A DNA stretch of 64,000 nucleotides, taken from contig JAOTON010001077.1 in assembly GCA_034440635.1 (NCBI GenBank), positions 62,001 to 126,000 on the forward strand, written 5' to 3'. A program made the translations under genes and the position numbers. The notes under the pieces were generated by a model. That model did no database searches, was not told the origin of the DNA, and worked only from the letters and a program-made list of their open reading frames with translations. Below are positions 24,160 to 35,600 of the stretch, piece after piece; the first letter of the stretch is position 1, and each line of letters opens with the position of its first letter. Source of the stretch: Lepas anatifera (taxonomy: Eukaryota; Arthropoda; Thecostraca; Lepadidae).

Positions 24160-24780
24160 TTATAAATCGAGGTCAGTATACAGATCATAAGTTCAATATG
24201 GCGGACTTATCGATGAAAAATACGACATTTCACCGATGCCAGAACCAGGTACGAATCCAAGTGCGGGGGGGCGATAAGGCGATCGCCCTCGCCTTGGGCT
24301 CACCTTAAGCAATGAAAAGAAACGCCCCTCGCCACAGCCACTGCCCCCCGCAAAGGGGCCTGGCGGCTACGGCTGTACCCCAGCCCCGCAAATTGCCTTC
24401 AAAATTCCACTCAAATGTAGCGTACCCGGGTCCCTTGTAGTCCACTTAGAGCCTCTGAGTGTGCGACTGGACCTCTCAGAATTTACCCCTGACCCACTGC
24501 CGAAGCCGAGCCCCTATTCTCAGCAATTGCAGAGCATTCCCCCTGTGTTTTACCCTGGCCCCCTGTGACTGCGGCCGGGCCCCCGCCCCGCCATTGGCGT
24601 CGCCCTAGATGTTCGAGTGGGGGATGGTGATAAAACACTACCTACATCAGTTAGACCCTGCATATTCAATGCTATTTTCCGCCAAAAGAGCTGGCGTCCT
24701 TCTCACTTTCTCTCCAAAAGAGGGGGGCCCAGTCCTTCCCCAGGTCCCCAGTGGCAACTCCCTGTGGCTATATATATATA
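24160..24780. other. Unassigned intergenic DNA
   Basis: GC-rich, CCCC-containing sequence that looks like decayed element DNA. A (TA)n tract at about 24765-24781 begins the complex leading into the Penelope-like element. Confidence 0.4.
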
Positions 24781-24879
24781 TTCTCTTTGAGGCAATGACA
24801 GTTAATTTGTATAGCACTCGCGCCCTTGGATATTTTTCTTTGGAGTAATACAATTTAACTGTCATTGCCTCAAAGAGAA
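24781..24879. repeat. Short inverted repeat between TA tracts
   Basis: The arm TTCTCTTTGAGGCAATGACA... (24781-24812) is repeated inverted at 24848-24879, with about one mismatch and a loop of roughly 35 nt. TA tracts lie on both outer sides (before 24781 and at about 24899-24915). Confidence 0.8.
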
Positions 24880-24915
24880 CATATTGCCGAACTATTCGAA
24901 TATATATATATATAT

Positions 24916-25289
24916 AAGTAAGCAACCTAGTGATGAAGAATAACATCAACACAAAAACAGATCCTAAGACCAAAACCAACGTAATCTACAAATTTGACTG
25001 CCCACACGAAGACTGCCAGCTTCGAAACAGTAGTTATGTTGGAGTGACAACAACCACACTGTCAAGGAGAATGACGATGCACCTGGCTGAGGGTGCACCG
25101 AAAAACCACATGAAGCAAGAACACGACCACAAAATCACTCGCAAGGACCTAGTCGAGAACACAACGATCCTGACAACATCACCCAACAGGAGAAAACTAC
25201 ATATCCTGGAGGCAATATACATCCGAACCCTGGGACCGTCATTAAACATCCAGTCGAATCCATCAGTGACTTTACATCTGTTTGGATAA
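24916..25289 (+). pseudogene. Truncated GIY-YIG endonuclease end of a Penelope-like ORF
   Basis: The frame encodes the C-terminal domain only: a C-x(4)-C pair (CPHEDC), the YVGVT block of the GIY-YIG fold, and the downstream R and E/N-bearing region to the stop at 25289. It lacks all of the reverse transcriptase because the copy begins at the TA tract. Confidence 0.88.
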
Positions 25290-25427
25290 CTTAACGGAAG
25301 TGCCAAGCCATCCATGGCATGGCTAGTGGTGATTCGAATTTTGAAATGTCAAATTGATTGTATTTTACAAACTGAAAAGCTTAGGATAGGATGTGATAAA
25401 TATGTTTTTAAGTGTTTTATTAAACCT

Positions 25428-25495
25428 GATGTAGTGTAACCAGCCTGATGACGATAGAAGTGTCTATTGAAACGCGTAGCAAAGTAATACATTGA
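25428..25495 (+). ncRNA. Hammerhead ribozyme, left pLTR
   Basis: Core CTGATGA at 25445-25451; stem II GATAGA/TCTATT closing an AGTG loop; GAAA at 25469-25472; and a minimal stem III (ACGCGT) ending in the triplet GTA, with predicted self-cleavage after A25478. Stem I can form from GC next to the core pairing with GC after the cleavage site, then ATGTA with TACAT across an internal loop. Type I hammerheads with tiny stem III are known in Penelope-like elements. Activity is inferred, not shown. Confidence 0.8.
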
Positions 25496-25508
25496 TACAG
25501 TGCACCCA

Positions 25509-27939
25509 ATGAGTTCACCGAGAATTGGAACACTATTGAACGACATAAGCGAAACAAAACGAAAGTCCATCCGAGCACTTGAAAAAGCTAAGAAGAGATC
25601 AATAAAAAATAGATATGCCATTGCTTTTAACAAGACTTGTCTAAGTGAAAATATTGTGCCATCTTATACGAATATCAGAAATCAAGAGCCGGCTGTAAGG
25701 CAAGCCAAGTTTACCAAAGAGTACCGCTTAAACTTGGTGAAATACCAGATCGATAAAAAGAAAAGCTTCAAGATGAACTCGATAAGACGGTTAAGGAACT
25801 ATACACATCTTTCTATCAACTAGACATTGAAACAGAATTAAGACAGGCTTTAGAAACAGAACTAGAGAGCATCTTTCAGACAACAGAACATGCCACGAAG
25901 CAAAAGGCCATCAAAAAGCTTGGCAAACTTTATGGTGGACCTCTGCTTCTCCCAGAAAAGAGTAATGGTTTCATTAACCTTTCACAGATCCAGCTATCGG
26001 AAAAGCAAAAGAAGTATTGAACCTTGGGCTAAACTGCCACCTTCAACCAAAGTTTAGCATAGCAGAAAAGAAGGCAGAACTAGAGATCTTATACCAAAGC
26101 ATCGAAACCCTTGAGAAAAACGGCAAAGTTGAAGTTAACCCTAATCTAAAGGATAGACTACTCGGAGAAAGCACCATACGTAGAAGTTATGATAAGAGCA
26201 AAATATTAACCGAGGAGCACAAAAAAGCAGCGAGAGAACTTCGCGAAAACAAAAACATTATAGTACGACGGGCAGATAAGTCCTCAGTGTATGTAATTAT
26301 GGATAGGGATGAGTACATGGGAAAAATGAACGCATTGTTGGCCGACCCATTGAAGTTCAAACAAATCCCTCGAGACACCACACAAAAACTGAAGACCAAG
26401 GTGAATAAGCTCATAAGCCAGGCGAATGCACTCATCGATGGTGTCCACTTTGATAAAATCACTGGGGAATACCAGCCGGGCTACGCCTACGGAAATGTCA
26501 AAATACACAAGGATGGAAACCCCTAAGACCCATTATCTCCCAATGTCCAACACCAACGTACCATATCTCGAAAAGACTGAACGAGATGATCGCACCTTAC
26601 CTCCCGATGGAGTATGGACTAAAATCAAGAGATGAGTTTGCAACCATCCTAAAAGCAAACAATCCCAAGGGCACACTCGCTTCACTGGACGTGGAGAGTT
26701 TGTTTACAAACGTTCCGATCGAAACCACCATCGAAATAATCCTCCAGAATGTCTACCATCATGATGAATTACCGCCACCAAAACTAACACCGAAAATCTT
26801 GGAAGATCTCCTTCGCGCATGCACAACCGAGACCCTGTTCCGAGCACCCGACAACAAGCTCTACCAGCAGGTAAACGGGGTAGCAATGGGCTCCCCCATT
26901 GGGGCCTTTGTTCGCTAACGCGTATATGTGTAGCTTGGAGAACTCAGTCCTCAAGAATCCAACACTGCGCCCATATATTTACTGTAGATATGTGGATGAC
27001 GTGTTCCTAGACATAGAAGACGAACTCCACATCGAGAGGCTCAAAAGTGAAATGGAAAAGATGTCGGTTTTGAAGTTCACTGTGGAAAAAAGTGTTGAGA
27101 ACAAGCTGCCCTTCCTGGATATCGAAATAGACCAGAAGGACGGAAAGTTTCGGACACAAGTCTACAGAAAACCCACCGACGCTGGCCTGTGCATGAATGC
27201 TTCAAGTGAGTGCCCAGACCGATACAAACTGAGCGTGATCCGGTCCTATATCCGCAGAGCCATCAAGTTGTGCTCCGAGTGGACCACTCTCCACAGCGAG
27301 CTGAAACGGGTGAAACAACTACTCGTCAACAACGGATACCCCAACAGACTGATTGACACGGAAATAGAAAGCCAGATGAAGAGACATATCGAAAAGGACG
27401 AAAAGGACGCGGACGATAAGACGAAACTAACGCTCTTCTATCAAAACCAAATGTCACCTGCGTACGAAGTGGACGAAAGAGTGCTTAAGAGAATCGTCTA
27501 TGACAACGTGACACCAAAGGACAGCAGCGACAAGCTTCAGATCGTAGTTTACTACAAAAACCAAAAAGTAAGCAACCTAGTGATGAAGAATAACATCAAC
27601 ACAAAAACAGATCCTAAGACCAAAACCAACGTAATCTACAAATTTGACTGCCCACACGAAGACTGCCAGCTTCGAAACAGTAGTTATGTTGGAGTGACAA
27701 CAACCACACTGTCAAGGAGAATGACGATGCACCTGGCTGAGGGTGCACCGAAAAACCACATGAAGCAAGAACACGACCACAAAATCACTCGCAAGGACCT
27801 AGTCGAGAACACAACGATCCTGACAACATCACCCAACAGGAGAAAACTACATATCCTGGAGGCAATATACATCCGAACCCTGGGACCGTCATTAAACATC
27901 CAGTCGAATCCATCAGTGACTTTACATCTGTTTGGATAA
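25509..27939 (+). pseudogene. Penelope-like polyprotein (RT + GIY-YIG), four frameshifts
   Basis: The ATG is at 25509 (an earlier frame codon is GTG). The reading passes through an N-terminal basic region, then RT blocks: RADKSSVYVIMD, VKIHKDGNP, SLDVESLFTNVPIETT, QQVNGVAMGSPIG, and YCRYVDDVF with the catalytic Y-V-D-D. It ends with the CPHEDC and YVGVT GIY-YIG domain and a stop at 27939. Frame changes occur near 25757-25765, 26005-26012, 26518-26525 and 26895-26905. Each lies at a short run of A, C or G. Otherwise there is no stop, so the copy is young or the shifts are sequencing errors. It is about 800 residues long, normal for the family. Confidence 0.9.
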
Positions 27940-28297
27940 CTTAACGGAAGTGCCAAGCCATCCATGGCATGGCTAGTGGTGATTCGAATTTTGAAATGTC
28001 GAATTGATTGTATTTTACAAACTGAAAAGCTTAGGATAGGATGTGATAAATATGTTTTTAAGTGTTTTATTAAACCTGATGTAGTGTAACCAGCCTGATG
28101 ACGATAGAAGTGTCTATTGAAACGCGTAGCAAAGTAATACATTGATACAGTGCACCCAATGAGTTCACCGAGAATTGGAACACTATTGAACGACATAAGC
28201 GAAACAAAACGAAAGTCCATCCGAGCACTTGAAAAAGCTAAGAAGAGATCAATAAAAAATAGATATGCCATTGCTTTTAACAAGACTTGTCTAAGTG

Positions 28298-28304
<7 letters not shown>
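27566..28304 (+). repeat. Right pseudo-LTR of the Penelope-like element
   Basis: Second copy of 24916-25654. It ends in the middle of the ORF start (after codons for CLSENI) where the (TA)n tract begins. Confidence 0.93.
28078..28145 (+). ncRNA. Hammerhead ribozyme, right pLTR
   Basis: Identical core to the left copy: CTGATGA at 28095-28101, GAAA at 28119-28122, predicted cleavage after A28128. Cleavage at both ribozymes in a read-through transcript would release an exact 2650-nt unit. Confidence 0.8.

Positions 28305-28345
<41 letters not shown>
28301..28345. repeat. (TA)n microsatellite
   Basis: TA run marking the right border of the Penelope-like array. Confidence 0.95.
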
Positions 28346-28347
<2 letters not shown>

Positions 28348-30583
28348 CCACTTAAGGGCTACAGAGCTTCAAGTGTGGGGCAAGATCCACGGTGGGTGGG
28401 GGTAAGGCAGGGTCTGTCATAAAGGGTTTATGGCCACTAGGATTAGGCTTTTTCGATGATATTACAAGCCAAAGGTGGGGAGCCGGTCTCCTCATCTCCG
28501 ACAGCAGCGGAGAGGGGGTGGCGGGGTTAGCCCTATAGACCCACAGGGTAACTGTATCCGGACCAGGGGCTCCGATTTTGGGGGAAAATCGGCTTCCTGT
28601 GGGCTCCAAAACCTGCCAGGAGCCACCAGATCCCATTGCGAGGAAACAAATCTCGTTTCTTAAGGCAAAGGTATAAAAACTACATTTCAAGGGGCGCCAT
28701 CGACCTTTCAGGGGGATTCGTGATCCCCCTCAAAAAAGTGTGCTGCGCCTCAAAGAAGCGATCTTCGGTGATGGGTGGTGATTGTCTGGTGTTAATGAAT
28801 GATACAACAGGAAACGTTGCGAGGAGCAAAACCAGCGAATCCTATGGCATGGCGAAAGTTGTAAGCCTAAGCCATGTCTGTGCAAAGACAAACGAAATTA
28901 TTGTAGTGATTGATAGTCAATTTCAATATGGTTCAAGATTAAAGTGCTAATTAGAGGAACTTAGATGATTGGAAGTGATTATAAGTACAAGTGATTTAAA
29001 CTCTCCGTTGGAGTGTATGTTCATCAAAGTGTATATTAATCATTGTTATCAGAGTAAACTAATCTTAAGTGCCTAATGAGAAGAAACTGGGTTATTTTTT
29101 ATCCTTGTTTCTTTTCAGCAGCAATGGAATATTGAACGCGGGTTCATTCTGCACCTTGCAAAGATTTTTCTACGCCGGAAATTTCACATTTTAATCTATT
29201 TTTACTCCCCCAATTCTAGTTTACACTGTTCCGATTTGTCTGATAATCTTTTTACTCCAGTGGTGTAGGAATATTCCCTCAAAACACATGCATTTTTGCA
29301 TTACACCGGTGTAAAATAGGTTGTGGAATAATGCCGGAAAGAGGAGTGGATTTTGGCACCGTAGAAAGAATCCTGAAAATGGTGTACTTTTTGTTAGTTG
29401 ATATTTTCACGACCCACGGGTTGGGGTTTTACTATTCCTGTTTCATGTCATTTTGCGTTGATATCGGGTGTAAAATATTCGCCGAAAGAAGAGTGGATTT
29501 TGGCACCGTAGATAAAATCCGCTTTCTGGCGTACTTTTTTTCAGTGAGGATGTTCGGTGGAAAAAAATAACAAAATGTTTCATCCATGTTGCCAAAGGAG
29601 ACACCAGTGCAGGCAGCACTGTGCATGAATCAATCAATCAATCAGAAGTATTCTACACTAGAGATGGTCTCCGGGAAAGCCTCAGCTCAAAATCGGCTGA
29701 TATGCACAGAGATGATGAAATGTCAACACTTGGAGTGGGTAAGACCAAACATGCACGCCATCAACCACGCTATCATCATGGACAAAACATAGATAGAGGG
29801 CATTCGAACATAGATAGAAGGCACTCGAACATAGATAAAAAGTGTGTGTAAATAGATGTTGGTATGTTGGCTATCGTGCATTGGAGGAACCACAGCCAGA
29901 TACTGGGAGATACGAAGCCCCGCGTCGGGTCAATCACGGGGTTAATCTGATTAACTGAACAGGCAATGTTGGAACAGCAAAAATATAATCTAAAAATTAA
30001 CCCAACATAGTTTCCCAAGCGGTGTAGTATAAGTCAGAAAAAATACGAACACAGGTACTGACTATTACTTATAGTGTTTAATAAAATAATGAGAAAGCCT
30101 GGATTTTTATGCCCTATTTTTCCAGTACTGATATTGTAACTGACAAATGGAAACCGAAATTAAATACTCTAAAATAGGTTTCATCTTATCAAATTGTATC
30201 GTACTCCATCTGAGTTTGCAAAGGTTTATGAAGCCAGCACAGGTACAAGGGCCCTCAACACCACACAATATCATATTTTTAGATAGAGGCAGGCGAGATC
30301 TTTGGTGCAAGAGGGACATCGTACTCTTAAAACAGAACGAGGTAGAGAGAAAGAAGGGAGGATGAGAGGGAGGGAGAGAGGGAGGGAGAGAGGGAGGGAA
30401 AGAGGGAGGGAGAGGGGATGAAGAGAGAGATGAAATAGTCAAATGGCACTGATAAACCAGCAGCAGTGCTTAAAACGTGTTGCATTATTCAAACTAAACA
30501 GACCAGACCACAATTCTTCTCATGGAACCCTTCTTCTCTCCACCTCAGCTGAAAATTATAATCCCGCCACAATTCTCCAGCCA
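28346..30583. other. Intergenic DNA upstream of the METTL24-like gene
   Basis: No gene was recognised. About 28360-28740 is GC-rich repeat-like DNA ending in GCCATCGACCTTTCAGGGGG, a motif also seen near 36916 and, inverted, near 48480. A unit with GAGTGGATTTTGGCACCGTAG occurs twice (29332-29410 and 29480-29560). A GAACATAGATAGA-type short tandem is at 29785-29840. A purine tract of GAGAGGGAGG units lies at 30358-30425. The promoter of the downstream gene should be near the 3' end of this stretch; no TATA box stands out. Confidence 0.5.
30358..30425. repeat. GAGAGGGAGG purine-rich simple repeat
   Basis: About 68 bp of pure G/A tandem units, about 160 bp upstream of the first in-frame ATG of the METTL24-like gene. 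Such tracts can form triplex or GAGA-factor sites; that role is only a possibility. Confidence 0.85.
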
Positions 30584-30783
30584 TGGAAGCCGCAGGTATT
30601 TTCACCATTTCGCTTCTGCTCTGTACCTATCTGCGGCAGGTCAGTGGCCTCCGACAGAGCCGGAGCAGGAGACCGGTGCGGTGCGCCGGGACGCGGCGGT
30701 TCCAGGCGACCGAAACCACCGGATCTGGCAGCCGGCGGGACACCGGCGAGTCAGTGTGTAGGACCGTGGCCGACAGCAGCGCC

Positions 30784-32314
30784 ATGGTGCCGCGAGACAT
30801 GCCACGGTGTCTCAACCTCTGTGGACTGTGTCTCATCTCCGTGACGACATTCACCTGCCTGCATTTGGCTCTGTTCAGACAGGAAACAATCGAGGCGTTG
30901 TCAAAAAGGTAGGTGTTTTTATTGGAAACTGTTCGCGCTGCGACAGCAGTTATGTTGTGAGGCTTTAGTGTCATTGTACAAAACATCAAGTAGTCTTGGG
31001 ATTGTAGGTTTTATGTGAGTACTTTGCCAATGGTATTGTTTTTAGGACAACGGTTGAAAACTTAGTTTGATACTAGTTTTAATTACGAGAGAAAGTATCA
31101 CAATGCTCACAATAATGTATGATTTTTGACGCAATCAATTTTATATTTGAAGACAAATGTAAGAGCATAATAAGATGGCTCACTTTTCATAATAGCTAGG
31201 GCCCTAAAGTGTTGTATTCTGAAAAATGGCAATTTTCGCGGAGAAAATTACAGCACCAATTGAAAATTATGTTATTAAGGCTAGATTCTAAGAGCTCTAT
31301 TTTATGGTACAACTACATTTCATTCAAAAAAATAAATGCTCCCATCATCTAGCTGCAATTCTCAGTCAGCTGCTTGTCCGATCAGCTGCTTGTCCAAGGA
31401 TGTCCGATCAAGTGAATTTTATTCTGCCGCTGGGGGGGGGGCAGTCGAAATCACAAAACAAAAATTTCAGGTTTAACAGCAGTAAAGAGGGAACCCGATA
31501 TAATAATAATAAGAAAGCGATCCGAAAAAAATCAGTCCGAAGCAAGTAGTTACAACCGTCTCACATGACAACTTTTCGATTAGATTCATTGTGCTGTGAC
31601 GTTGTTACGAACAAATAGTATACGTATACACATACATTGAAAGCAAAAGTATGTCCGATGGCAATAGTTATCACTCTAAACGAGGGCTGATATGGTCAGT
31701 TTGCTGCGTGTCCTTGGGCGTACCCATCTGCCGAGCTGCCCCAGTTGCAGGTGTCCTGACGTATGTACATACGTCATCGTTCGACCACTTCAGCTTCACC
31801 GGTCGTCTTTGCGGCTCCACTTGGTTCCCTTCAAATTATATTGGCGTGAAACAAGACACAAACGGCATTTCAAATTTTCAAGTTTAGGTGCTACGGCTGG
31901 GCTTGGCAGCATAAAAAGCCAGGACCGCCAAGGCCTGCTATGGTGGGGGAAGAGGGGGACTAATGGTGTCACGATACCTGTCCAGATGCATTGCGGTAGT
32001 TGTTTGTATTTCCCACCAGCGCCACTGCCTTCCTGCTGCACTCCCCAATTACACACAGCTTTTTATTTGAAATACATGCATGACGATGTCATTCGCTGGA
32101 TCCATAAACGATGCCGAACAATTCGGGCATTGAATGCTTACAATATACATGGCAGTACCGCTACAGGCGCAAGAATAGAACAAACAGTACTATGAAGTAG
32201 TTTAACATTTTACAAGAATTCTTAGCGCAATATCGACGATGATTTGGTAATTTCGAGCATAATATCAATATCAGCAGGATCGGTCACTTAAATGTATCCC
32301 AATCTTATGCTACA

Positions 32315-32374
<60 letters not shown>

Positions 32375-32587
32375 CTCTCAATCACTGTCGATTAAACTTC
32401 AGCGAAGAGTTCGTTTTGGCTAGTTTTCTGTTTTCGTGTTCGCAGGTTCATATAAGTTTTTTTCACTCTGTTGTCGTTGATGGAAGATAATATAAGTCCT
32501 AAATCGGTAGGCATTACAAAGTTATATTAATCACGGCATTTACAGGTACAGTCGACGTTTCGAAGGCTTTCAGCGATCATTATCGAG

Positions 32588-32648
<61 letters not shown>

Positions 32649-35600
32649 CTCTCAATCACTGTCGATTAAACTTCAGCGAAGAGTTCGTTTTGGCTAGTTT
32701 TCTGTTTTCGTGTTCGCAGGTTCATATAAGTTTTTTTCACTCTGTTGTCGTTGATGGAAGATAATATAAGTCCTAAATCGGTAGGCATTACAAAGTTATA
32801 TTAATCACGGCATTTACAGGTACAGTCGACGTTTCGAAGGATTTCAGCGATCATTATCGAGACATTAAAGACATAACCACATAATAACATTACATACAAA
32901 AACACATTATATAAAAGTCGTGGCAGGGTTGAGCGGATTTCAAAACATGATCGGTTGTATGAAGAATGAAGCTCACAATATGTATTATTCCATGATAACG
33001 TGACTAAAGCTTATAACTTCCTCTTTTTGAGCATACACAAAAAAGCATGAGGCCTAAAGTCTTTCACAATTTTTAACAAAGAAAAAGGAAAAATTGTGAA
33101 AGACCTTAGGCCTCATGTTTTTTTGTGTATGCTCAAAAAGAGGAAGTTAAAAGCTTTAGTCACGTTATCATGGAATCATACATATTGTGAGCTTCATTCT
33201 TCATACAACCGATCATGTTTTGAAATCCGCTCGACCCTGCCACGACTTTTATATAATGTGTTTTTGTATGTAATGTTATTATGTGGTTATGTCTTTATGT
33301 CTCGATAATGATCGCTGAAAGCCTTCGAAACGTCGACTGTACCTGTAAATGCCGTGATGTGTGCAATGTGTGCAAGGGTAGCGCAAGTTGGCTGATGGAG
33401 TTTTGCGTCAGTTGGAGTTTTTTTCCGTAAACTCAGAGATATTTGGTTCAAGCTTGTTTATGGGTAGGTACCAGAGGTCCCAATCGGTAACTGATCCAAT
33501 CGCTGACCCAGAACTGATCCCTTTCGGGTTGGCAATTATCAAATGACCGATCATAATCGGTCAGATGGGTCTAGAATTTTTGACACATTTCGATTATCAT
33601 GCTAGTTCTGAGCTCTTGTTAAACATTGGTTGTATAAAAAATAGCTTTCTCGACTCAGAACTGCACTATATCCAGACATTGGCTACCGTGGCAGAATGTT
33701 TGCACTTCGCATTCGTACCTAATCAGGTTTATTGTATTGTGAATTGTGACATCATCCAATCATTCCACACAGATTTGGCTCTATGGTTGTTGTCATACAG
33801 GTATGCACATTCATCGCTCTTTCACTCTACCGAGATCGTCATTTTCCTGTACAATATGACAACGAAACGTAAGCAACACGCTATCTGTCGATACACTAAG
33901 ATATACAATATTATAAAAGAGACAATGGATAAAAGGCATTAAAAATACTATCCTGGCTGGTTATCAAGTGTTCTTAGCTATATCCCTGGCTATTGTTTTA
34001 AACATGCTCCATGGAATGTTTATCAGGTCATTAAAACGACCAGTGTGATGATTAAATAAATTGAGACGCTCGCTAACAAAACGTTCTTGTTCCATGGTTT
34101 GTTCTAGGCCTAGTCACAGCAAGATGGTTTGACTGTCGAGCCTCACGTTGGTTCACTTCATGATTGAAAAGGAACATTGCATGTAGTGCACGAGGTCTGC
34201 CTGATGTAAGCACCTTGTAGAGCAAGCAGGGACGGCGGATTCCAGGGTGCAAGTGGTGCAGTTGCACCACTCGATTTTTTTCAAGTGGTGCAAAAGTATC
34301 TTTTTGCACCACTTGTTTTGGCTTTGTCCAGGAGGCGCCCCCCGCCCCAGGCCTCAGCCGGCGCCCCCGGCCGGTCAGAGAAAATCAAGCCTAATTACCG
34401 CCTACCTGAGAGGTAGGATCCTCTGTGAAAAAGACATTTTCATACATGAATGACGCACCTTGACATCAAAATTGCGCCCTGGAAAGCAAAAGGCGCCCCC
34501 CCTTGAGTAAAGGCGCCCCTCTGGATAGCATAGGCGCCCTTGAAAAGCGTAGGCGCCTCCTGGACAGCTGAGGCGCCTCCGAAGAAGAGAAACGGCGCCC
34601 CTAGATATCACATGCGCCCCCTGGTTAGCACAGGCACCCCTTGACAGCAAAAGGCGCCCCCGCAGAGAAAAGGCGCCCCCTGGACAACATAGGCGCCCTT
34701 TGATAAGAAAGGCGCCCCCTGGAGAGATAAGAGAGAACCCCCCCCCTCCCGAGAACAACGGCGGTAGGGACGGCGGATTCCGCAGGACAGGGTGTGCAGT
34801 TGCACACCTTGAAAAAATGATGGTGTACAATAGTATATTTTTGCACACCTGGTTTTGACCTCGTACGGGGAGGCCCTCACGGATTTGGGTGGCACCCCCG
34901 GATTTTGCCGGCGCCCCCGGCCGGTCAAGAGAAAATCAGACACATCGCCTGTCTGAAGGGGTAGTACCCTCTGTGTAAAATAAAATACACTTTCAAATAT
35001 GAATGGCGCCCCCTGACATCAAAGCTGCACCCTGGACAGCAAAAGGTGCCCACCCCCTTGAGTAAAAGCGCCCCTCTGGATAGCAAAGGCGACCTCTAGA
35101 CAGCAGAGGCGCCCCTGGACAGAAAAAGGCACCCCCAATTGAGGAGTAACGACGCCCCTGAATAGCATAGGCGCCCTCTGGTTAGCACAGGCACTCCTGT
35201 ACACTAAGAGGCGCCCCCTCCCCCCATAGAGCAAAGGCACCCCTCTGGATATAATAAGCTCCCTTTAATAGCAATCGCGCTCCCTGGACAGCAGGGGCGC
35301 CCTCTGGATAGGATAGGCGCCCCCAAAATAGCAAATACGCCCTTTGATACCAAAAGCGCCCCATGGACAGAACACACCCTCTGGATAGCATAGGCACCCC
35401 TGGACGGCAGAGACGCCCCTAAAGAAGAGCAACGGCACCCCGGGATAGCATATGCGCCCCTGGTTAGCACAGGCACCCCTGGACAGCAAAGGCGGCCCCC
35501 GGCCCCTGAGTAAAGGATCCGGGTCTCTGGATAGCATAGGTGCCCCTGGATAGCGCAGGCGCCTCCTGGACAGCAGAGACGCCTCCGAAGAAGATCAACG

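Larger units (their letters stand above)
24916..25654 (+). repeat. Left pseudo-LTR (pLTR) of the Penelope-like element
   Basis: Direct repeat of 27566-28304. It includes the last 124 codons of the GIY-YIG end, the 3' non-coding part, a hammerhead ribozyme and the first codons of the next ORF. The left edge is abrupt at a TA tract. Confidence 0.93.
24916..28304 (+). mobile_element. Penelope-like retroelement (tandem, flanked by TA tracts)
   Basis: A Penelope-like element with reverse transcriptase followed by a GIY-YIG endonuclease. Layout: a 5'-truncated partial copy (24916-25289 codes only the endonuclease end), then its 3' region with a hammerhead ribozyme, then one full-length frameshifted ORF (25509-27939), then the ribozyme region and ORF start again (to 28304). 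The 739-bp segment 24916-25654 equals 27566-28304 except for at least one base (A near 25352, G near 28002). The period is 2650 bp, which is one unit. Both outer ends run into (TA)n. This matches the tandem, pLTR-bearing structure known for Penelope-like elements. Confidence 0.92.

Noticed and set aside
33565..33942. 125-codon plus-strand frame
   Set aside because: No domain, no splice context, AT-rich composition like its flanks. Kept only as a note in the region entry.
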